Below the pieces are notes generated by a model. It was not told where the DNA came from, made no database searches, and was given only the letters and a program-made list of their open reading frames with translations. The position numbers were made by a program, and so were the translations under genes. A stretch of DNA of 10,006 nt from Clostridia bacterium. GTDB taxonomy: Bacteria; Bacillota; Clostridia; Oscillospirales; CAG-382. This document shows positions 5,442 to 10,006 of this stretch, piece after piece; position 1 is the first letter of the stretch; the number at the start of each line of letters is the position of its first letter. The stretch spans positions 1-10,006 of the forward strand of contig JAFYOG010000231.1 of assembly GCA_017560285.1 (NCBI GenBank), given 5' to 3'.

Positions 5442-5490
5442 CCTTCTCCGCCAAAACAAAAAGTCGTGTAAAGCACGGCTTTTTTGTTTT
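5442..5490 (+). repeat. Direct repeat, right copy (orphan tRNA-Ser 3' tail plus terminator)
   Basis: Starts with CCTTCTCCGCCA, identical to the last 12 bases of tRNA-Ser(GCU), with no tRNA body before it (upstream is TTAATTATTAAAA), then the same terminator as at 2181-2207. Bases 5451-5490 are identical to the reverse complement of the end of repeat copy 1. The GC-rich body of the repeat is absent here. The likely origin is an attachment-site duplication at the end of an inserted segment, or spread of the tRNA tail with its terminator. Confidence 0.7.
5458..5485 (+). terminator. Terminator of the sigma-factor fusion gene
   Basis: An A run, stem GTCGTG (5463-5468), 5-base loop, CACGGC (5474-5479), then TTTTTT, starting 25 bases after the TAA. 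It is borrowed from the tRNA-derived repeat. Confidence 0.88.
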
Positions 5491-5496
5491 ATCCTC

Positions 5497-5525
5497 TTGA
5501 CCAAAGGGTAAAAAAGAGCGATAAT
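5497..5525 (+). promoter_or_regulatory. Promoter of the glycoside hydrolase gene
   Basis: TTGACC (5497-5502), 17-base spacer, GATAAT (5520-5525), starting only 12 bases after the preceding T tract. Transcription should start near 5532, with AAGGAG at 5542-5547 seven bases before the ATG. No operator or catabolite-control site was recognised. Confidence 0.65.
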
Positions 5526-5554
5526 ATAAACAACACTTCCCAAGGAGTAACCTT

Positions 5555-7246
5555 ATGCCCAACTTTGCCTGCCTTAAAACCGAATACGAAAGGGATATAC
5601 CCGAAATACCATTTTCTGAATATCCGCGCCCTATGCTTAAGCGGAATTCTTATATCTGCCTTAACGGCGTTTGGGATTTTTATATAGAGCGCAAGGGCAA
5701 AAAAGCCTTTGCGGGGAATATACTTGTTCCTTTTGTGCCCGAAAGCCGTATTTCGGGGGTAGAGCAGGCTATAAAAAAGGGCGACCTGCTGGTTTATGAG
5801 CGCAAATTTAAGCTTGCAGAGGATTTGGCAGGCAAGCGTATTCTTTTGCATATAGGCGCTTGCGACCAAGAATGTAAGGTTTATATTAACAATACCCTTG
5901 TTGCCGAAAATATCGGCGGATATTTGCCTATTGACGTTGATATTACCGATTTTGCGGTAAAGGGCGAAAACGCAATAAAGGTTATTGCAAGGGACGATAT
6001 GGATATAGAATTGCCCTACGGCAAGCAAACCAACAAGCGGGGCGGTATGTGGTATACCAAAATAAGCGGGATTTGGCAAACCGTTTGGGCGGAAATCGTA
6101 CCCGAAAATTATATAGAAAAGCTGTATATAACCCCCGACCTAAAGGGCGTTGATATTAAAGTTGCGGGTGGTTTAGCCGAAAAAACGGTTATCTTTAAGG
6201 GCAGGGAATACAGGTTCGATGGTGAAACGGTGCGTATAGAGGTGGAAAACCCTATTTATTGGTCGCCGGAAAACCCGCATCTTTACGAATTTGTTTTAAT
6301 ATCGGGGGAAGATAGAATAGAGAGCTATTTTGCCCTGCGTACCGTTGAAATAAAGGAAATTAACGGCAAATCCTATATCTGCCTTAACGGAAATCCTTAT
6401 TTCTTCCACGGCTTGCTTGACCAAGGCTATTTCAGCGACGGAATTTTTCTGCCCGCCACCGAAAAGGGATTTTTGGACGATATCTGCACTATGAAGGATT
6501 GCGGTTTTAATATGCTTAGAAAGCATATTAAGTTAGAGCCCGATATTTTCTATTATTATTGCGATAAAATGGGTATGCTTGTTTTTCAGGATTTTGTAAA
6601 CAGCGGCAGGTACAGCTTTTTTATAGATACCGCATTGCCCACCATAGGGCTTAAGCGGGGCATAAAGCACAAGGCGACGAAGAAACGCAGAAAGCATTTT
6701 CAATCTACTGCATTCGGCACTATGGATTTGCTTTACAACCACCCTTGCGTGGTATATTATACTGTTTTTAACGAGGGTTGGGGTCAATACGAAGCCGACA
6801 ACAATTACAAAATTTTTAAGGATTATGATAAAACCCGTATTTTCGATACAACCTCGGGCTGGTTTTTCGAAAATCTAACCGACGTTGAAAGCCATCACGT
6901 TTATTTTAAGCCGGTTAAGCTAAAGGCGGTTAAAGGCAAGCCCTTGGTTTTGTCGGAATTCGGCGGGTATTCCTACGTTGTTAAAAACCACGCCTTTAAT
7001 CTTGCCAAAAATTACGGCTACAAGACCTTTAAAACCCAAAAAGAGTTCCAAGAAGGGCTTTTAGCCCTTTATAACACCCAAATTATCCCCGCCGTAAAGG
7101 AGCAGGGGTTGAACGGCGCCGTGTTAACGCAGGTTTCTGACGTAGAGGACGAAACCAACGGGCTTTTAACCTACGACCGAAGGGTGCTTAAGGTAGATAA
7201 AGCTGTAATGCGTCAGCTTGGGGATAAGCTTAAAGCACTGCTGTAA
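5555..7246 (+). CDS. Family 2 glycoside hydrolase (beta-galactosidase/beta-glucuronidase type)
   Basis: A 563-residue retaining glycosidase of family GH2. Residues about 20-185 are the N-terminal sugar-binding jelly roll (LNGVWDFYIERKG, then YERKF, then the family block KISGIWQTVWAE). About 186-265 is the immunoglobulin-like middle domain ending in the YFALRTVEI block. From about 266 is the TIM barrel (LNGNPYFFHGLLDQGYFSDG, then DCGFNMLRKHIKLEPDIFYY). The acid/base is Glu407 in FNEGWGQYEA and the nucleophile is Glu468 in LSEFGGYS; QVSDVEDETNGLLTYDRR closes the barrel. It has no signal peptide and no transmembrane segment, so it acts in the cytoplasm on imported di- or oligosaccharides. It is compact compared with many GH2 enzymes, without C-terminal extra domains. 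No transporter or regulator gene is adjacent. The start is clear (AAGGAG, seven-base spacing). The exact sugar cannot be read from the sequence. Confidence 0.93.
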   Translation: MPNFACLKTEYERDIPEIPFSEYPRPMLKRNSYICLNGVWDFYIERKGKKAFAGNILVPFVPESRISGVEQAIKKGDLLVYERKFKLAEDLAGKRILLHIGACDQECKVYINNTLVAENIGGYLPIDVDITDFAVKGENAIKVIARDDMDIELPYGKQTNKRGGMWYTKISGIWQTVWAEIVPENYIEKLYITPDLKGVDIKVAGGLAEKTVIFKGREYRFDGETVRIEVENPIYWSPENPHLYEFVLISGEDRIESYFALRTVEIKEINGKSYICLNGNPYFFHGLLDQGYFSDGIFLPATEKGFLDDICTMKDCGFNMLRKHIKLEPDIFYYYCDKMGMLVFQDFVNSGRYSFFIDTALPTIGLKRGIKHKATKKRRKHFQSTAFGTMDLLYNHPCVVYYTVFNEGWGQYEADNNYKIFKDYDKTRIFDTTSGWFFENLTDVESHHVYFKPVKLKAVKGKPLVLSEFGGYSYVVKNHAFNLAKNYGYKTFKTQKEFQEGLLALYNTQIIPAVKEQGLNGAVLTQVSDVEDETNGLLTYDRRVLKVDKAVMRQLGDKLKALL

Positions 7247-7262
7247 AATATTATCTGTAAAT

Positions 7263-7293
7263 AAAAAGAACCATCAAAAGATGGTTCTTTTTT
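7263..7293. terminator. Bidirectional terminator between convergent genes
   Basis: AAAAAGAACCATC (7263-7275), loop AAAA, GATGGTTCTTTTTT (7280-7293). The stem has A and T runs on both sides, so it can end both the hydrolase transcript (stop at 7244-7246) and the leftward adhesin transcript (stop at 7303-7301). Confidence 0.93.
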
Positions 7294-7300
7294 GTTTTAA

Positions 7301-10006
7301 CTAAATTCTGTTATACTTATTCCACATTGCGGGGACAGCCTTTGCAAGCACTGCCATGCTGAATAACAGCATTAACACAAAGAAGAGCATATTGGTTTCG
7401 TCGCCGGGTTGGGGAATTTGGGGTTCGTAGCTGTTTTCGAAGGTTAAAACGGGGTCGGTAACCTCTTTGCCGTCGATAAAGCACTTAACCGAAAGCTCGT
7501 TGTTTTCGTCAAGCTCTACGGTGAAGGTTAGGTTATAAGCTCTTGTATCGTAGGTAACGCCCTCGCGGTTATCGTTAAATTCATATACGGTGAAGCTTAA
7601 TTCAGAGCCTATCTGAGCCTTCGTAAAGGTAAAGTCCATTTCGGCTTCGCCGTTTTTATCTACGGCTATCAGTTGTTTTGCACCGGTATCTTGGTTAGCA
7701 AAAACAAATCTAAAGCCTTCGGGGGTAATTTGTTCCTGACCAAGGTTTGTAACCGTCTTTTTAATCTTAACCTGCTTTTCTACGTTATCGGGGTTGGGCA
7801 TAAAGCTGTTTGTAAAGTTTACAATCGAAATATCCATACCGTTGATTTGGCATTTTGCAACAAGCCTGCCGTCTATATCGGTTACGGTAATTTTTACGTT
7901 GCGTACCGCGCTGTCGTAAACAATGTGCTTGTTGCCGCCGTTAACCTCGCTTACGGTATATTCGTATTCGCCCGCTTTATCAAAGGGGATAACAAACTTA
8001 AAATCGCCGTTTATATCGTTGCTAACGGTCTGAACAATTTCGTCGCCCTGCTTTAAAACAAATTGGAATTCGCCGCCTGCAAGCTGGCGGTTATAGAACT
8101 TCTTGCCCGTTATGGTAAATTCGGTATCTACAGGGTCGTAAACGTTGGTAACGGTGGCGGTGTCGGTTATTTCGCCGTCGATTTCTACCTTTGCCGCCAA
8201 AATACCGCCTATATCGGTAACGGTTACGGTTACGTTACGTTCTGCATCGTCGTAAATTACGCCGTCCTTATTATCGTTAACCTCGGCGATAACGTATTCA
8301 TAAACGCCCTCTTGGTTAAAGATAATGGGTTCAAACTCGAAAGCGCCGTCTTTGCCGTTGGTAACGGTTTGAACTACATCGCCGTTTTCTATAAGGTTAA
8401 AGCTAAACAAGCCTTGGGTAAGGTTGCCGTTGGTAAATTCCTTTATACCCTTTAGGGTTACCGATGCATCCAACGCATCGTAAACGTTGTTAAAGGTTAT
8501 TTCGCCGTCAGCGGTTTCGTTAATAATAATTCTGCCTTCAAGCCTGCCGCCTACGTCTGTAACCTCTATATCAATATGCTGAATAGCGGTATCGTAGGTT
8601 ATACCGGGCAATTCCTCGCCAACCTCTATCACGTGGTAATGGTAATGGCCTGCGGCGCGAACTGTGATTTCGCTAAAGCTAAAGCTGCCGTCTGCGCCGT
8701 TTGCAACGGTTTCTGCCACTTGGTCGGTAAGCAGATTTACAAGGCTGAACTTAAATTCGTTAGCGTTTTGCTCTCTGCCCGTAAGATTTTTGGTACCGTT
8801 AAGAGTAAAGCTGTAAGGCGCGGGGATATATTCGTTTACGAAAACGATTTCGGTGGATTCCAAACCGTTCTTTTTCATATCTACCGTTGCCAAAAGCTTG
8901 CCGTTGCCGTTATCTGTAACCGTAACGGTTATTTCATAAATCGCCGTATCGTAGGTTACACCTGCAAGACCGTTGTCGGTTTCCTCTACGGTATAGGTGT
9001 AAACCCCTGCAGTACGGTAGGTTATGGTTTCGAAGCTAAAGGCAGCCCCAAGGTTATTAACTTTTTCAATCTCTGCGCCTTCTTGCTTTAGAACAAATTG
9101 GAATTCGCCGTCGGCAATATCTCTGCCGCTTAAAATCTTGCTGCCGTTAATGGTTACGTCAACGGGGGCGGGGATATAGGTGTTGTTGAATTCGATGTTG
9201 TAATTAAGGTCCGAGCTTGCAACCAACGTACCGCCGTTATCGCTTACAGTAACGGTAATACGGTGTTGGGTATTATCGTAGGTAATGCCCGCAAGGTCGC
9301 CCTCGGTTTCGGTAATTACAAAGTAATATTCGCCTGCGGTATCAAATACAACGGGGTCGAATATAAATCCGCCCATAACGTCGTTATAAACCGTTTGAAG
9401 GGGTGTTACGCCGTCTATGGCAAAGCTGCTGTCGGTGCGGTAAAGGTTAAAGCTGAATTCGTTTGCGTTTTCAACTCTGCCCTCAAGTTTCTTTTCGCCG
9501 CTGAACAGAATTTGTGCATCCACAGGGTCGTAAACGTTGTTAAAGGTGGGCTTGTTTTGGTCGGTAAGCGGTTCGCCGTCTATATAAACGGTAACGCTTG
9601 TCGTGCCGTCTAAATTATCGGTTACAACAAAATCCAAGGTATAGCTTTGGGTATTTTCTTCCATACCGGAAATGCTCGTTGCAACCTCTTTAAGAACGTA
9701 AGAATAGGTATTGCCTGCCATTTCTGCAGGGAAATAAAGGTAAAAGCTTGCGTTACCGTTAATATCGGTAAGGTTGGATACAAGCAACGCATCCTCGGAA
9801 TCTTCCTCGTAAAGGGCAAAGCTAAAGCCGTTAAGACCGAAATTGCCTGTCATGGTCTTAATTACGTCAAGCTTAACCGATTCACCCTGTGCGGGAGCGT
9901 AAAGGTTATTAAAGCTTGCAGAAACGGTATATCTGTTGCCGTTTTTGGTTATGGTGGTGTTTTGAATATTTTCTGCCGATATAATTTCCAGCTTGCCGTC
10001 CATATC
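7301..10006 (-). CDS. Surface adhesin/pilin of tandem Spy0128 (FctA)-type isopeptide domains, 5' end outside window
   Basis: At least 901 residues; the frame is still open at the window edge, and the Met near the edge (10003) lies inside a repeat (D-M-D-G-K-L), so the true start is upstream. It contains the end of one repeat and seven full repeats of 110-125 residues (listed separately), then a C-terminal tail. Each repeat has the pattern of streptococcal pilin isopeptide linkage domains: G-x-K near the start, YxYxVxE in the middle, GITYDxA, VTVTDxG, and F-x-N-x-Y at the end. In this family an intramolecular Lys-Asn isopeptide bond, catalysed by the Glu, makes stiff, protease-resistant rods. 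The last 40 residues have a short Pro-rich motif (PQIPQPGDE), a hydrophobic segment (about 872-892) and Lys/Arg near the end, like a cell-wall sorting signal. Expected location: cell surface. The role in adhesion is inferred from the family. No sortase or partner pilin gene is in the window. Confidence 0.9.
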   Translation of the reverse strand, partial: DMDGKLEIISAENIQNTTITKNGNRYTVSASFNNLYAPAQGESVKLDVIKTMTGNFGLNGFSFALYEEDSEDALLVSNLTDINGNASFYLYFPAEMAGNTYSYVLKEVATSISGMEENTQSYTLDFVVTDNLDGTTSVTVYIDGEPLTDQNKPTFNNVYDPVDAQILFSGEKKLEGRVENANEFSFNLYRTDSSFAIDGVTPLQTVYNDVMGGFIFDPVVFDTAGEYYFVITETEGDLAGITYDNTQHRITVTVSDNGGTLVASSDLNYNIEFNNTYIPAPVDVTINGSKILSGRDIADGEFQFVLKQEGAEIEKVNNLGAAFSFETITYRTAGVYTYTVEETDNGLAGVTYDTAIYEITVTVTDNGNGKLLATVDMKKNGLESTEIVFVNEYIPAPYSFTLNGTKNLTGREQNANEFKFSLVNLLTDQVAETVANGADGSFSFSEITVRAAGHYHYHVIEVGEELPGITYDTAIQHIDIEVTDVGGRLEGRIIINETADGEITFNNVYDALDASVTLKGIKEFTNGNLTQGLFSFNLIENGDVVQTVTNGKDGAFEFEPIIFNQEGVYEYVIAEVNDNKDGVIYDDAERNVTVTVTDIGGILAAKVEIDGEITDTATVTNVYDPVDTEFTITGKKFYNRQLAGGEFQFVLKQGDEIVQTVSNDINGDFKFVIPFDKAGEYEYTVSEVNGGNKHIVYDSAVRNVKITVTDIDGRLVAKCQINGMDISIVNFTNSFMPNPDNVEKQVKIKKTVTNLGQEQITPEGFRFVFANQDTGAKQLIAVDKNGEAEMDFTFTKAQIGSELSFTVYEFNDNREGVTYDTRAYNLTFTVELDENNELSVKCFIDGKEVTDPVLTFENSYEPQIPQPGDETNMLFFVLMLLFSMAVLAKAVPAMWNKYNRI
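7304..7423 (-). other. C-terminal sorting-like tail of the adhesin
   Basis: Residues 861-900 of the visible product: PQIPQPGDETNM, then a hydrophobic helix (LFFVLMLLFSMAVLAKAV), then a short basic end (WNKYNRI). The layout matches sortase substrates of Clostridia, whose motif is often (L)PxTGD or PQTGD, but Pro replaces the usual Thr. Either a sortase with changed specificity handles it or the protein is held by the hydrophobic segment alone. Confidence 0.65.
7427..9892 (-). repeat. Seven tandem isopeptide-domain repeats in the adhesin
   Basis: Repeat limits in residues counted from the Met at 10003: about 38-158, 159-276, 277-392, 393-508, 509-622, 623-734, 735-859, with the tail of an eighth at 1-35. 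Putative crosslink Lys/Glu/Asn in each: 49/106/156, 171/232/274, 289/341/390, 405/460/506, 521/574/620, 635/686/732, 749/808/857. The repeats differ clearly in sequence and joins such as NNVYDPVDA and NxYIPAP alternate, so they are old duplications, not a recent expansion. The first and last full repeats are the most divergent. Confidence 0.85.

Noticed and set aside
7673..9613. Several long plus-strand frames (116-171 codons)
   Set aside because: All are antisense shadows of the isopeptide-repeat adhesin; their similarity to each other comes from the repeats.

Overview
The window looks like chromosomal DNA of a low-to-moderate GC Clostridia-type Firmicute, probably a gut or other anaerobe. 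This rests on the EF-Tu sequence, tRNAs with encoded CCA, consistent AAGGAG ribosome binding sites, sigma-A-type promoters, U-tailed hairpin terminators, a Gram-positive pilin-domain adhesin and an ECF sigma factor fused to a membrane anchor. The genus cannot be fixed from the sequence alone.

Layout. Bases 2-922 are the 3' three quarters of an EF-Tu gene, closed by a strong terminator (949-981). A small predicted lipoprotein gene runs leftward (1514-1011), with its own promoter and an operator-like dyad touching the -35. Bases 1611-2381 hold two serine tRNA genes, tRNA-Ser(UGA) and tRNA-Ser(GCU), flanked by two inverted copies (about 90% identical by hand alignment) of a GC-rich 193-base interspersed repeat that can fold into conserved hairpins. 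Bases 2382-3203 are poor in genes. They hold two hairpins, the tail of a decayed reading frame with its terminator, and two very small overlapping reading frames. Bases 3204-5432 encode a 742-residue protein: an ECF sigma factor, one transmembrane helix and a large predicted extracytoplasmic domain. Just after it (5442-5490) is a copy of the 3' end of tRNA-Ser(GCU) plus its terminator. The stretch 2163-5441 is therefore bounded by direct repeats, in the way an element integrated at a tRNA gene would be, although no integrase is visible. Bases 5555-7246 encode a cytoplasmic family 2 glycoside hydrolase. A shared bidirectional terminator (7263-7293) separates it from the convergent gene 10006-7301, the 3' part of a long surface adhesin or pilin made of tandem Spy0128/FctA-type isopeptide domains with a C-terminal cell-wall-sorting-like tail.

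How they work together. EF-Tu and the two tRNAs are translation housekeeping. The other genes are mostly single transcription units with their own promoters and terminators, and no operon longer than the tRNA pair is evident. The lipoprotein, the membrane-anchored sigma factor and the adhesin all face the cell surface, but nothing in the sequence links them in one pathway. The most unusual points are the tRNA-3'-end direct repeats around the sigma-factor gene, the sigma/ectodomain fusion itself, and the inverted structured repeats around the tRNA pair.
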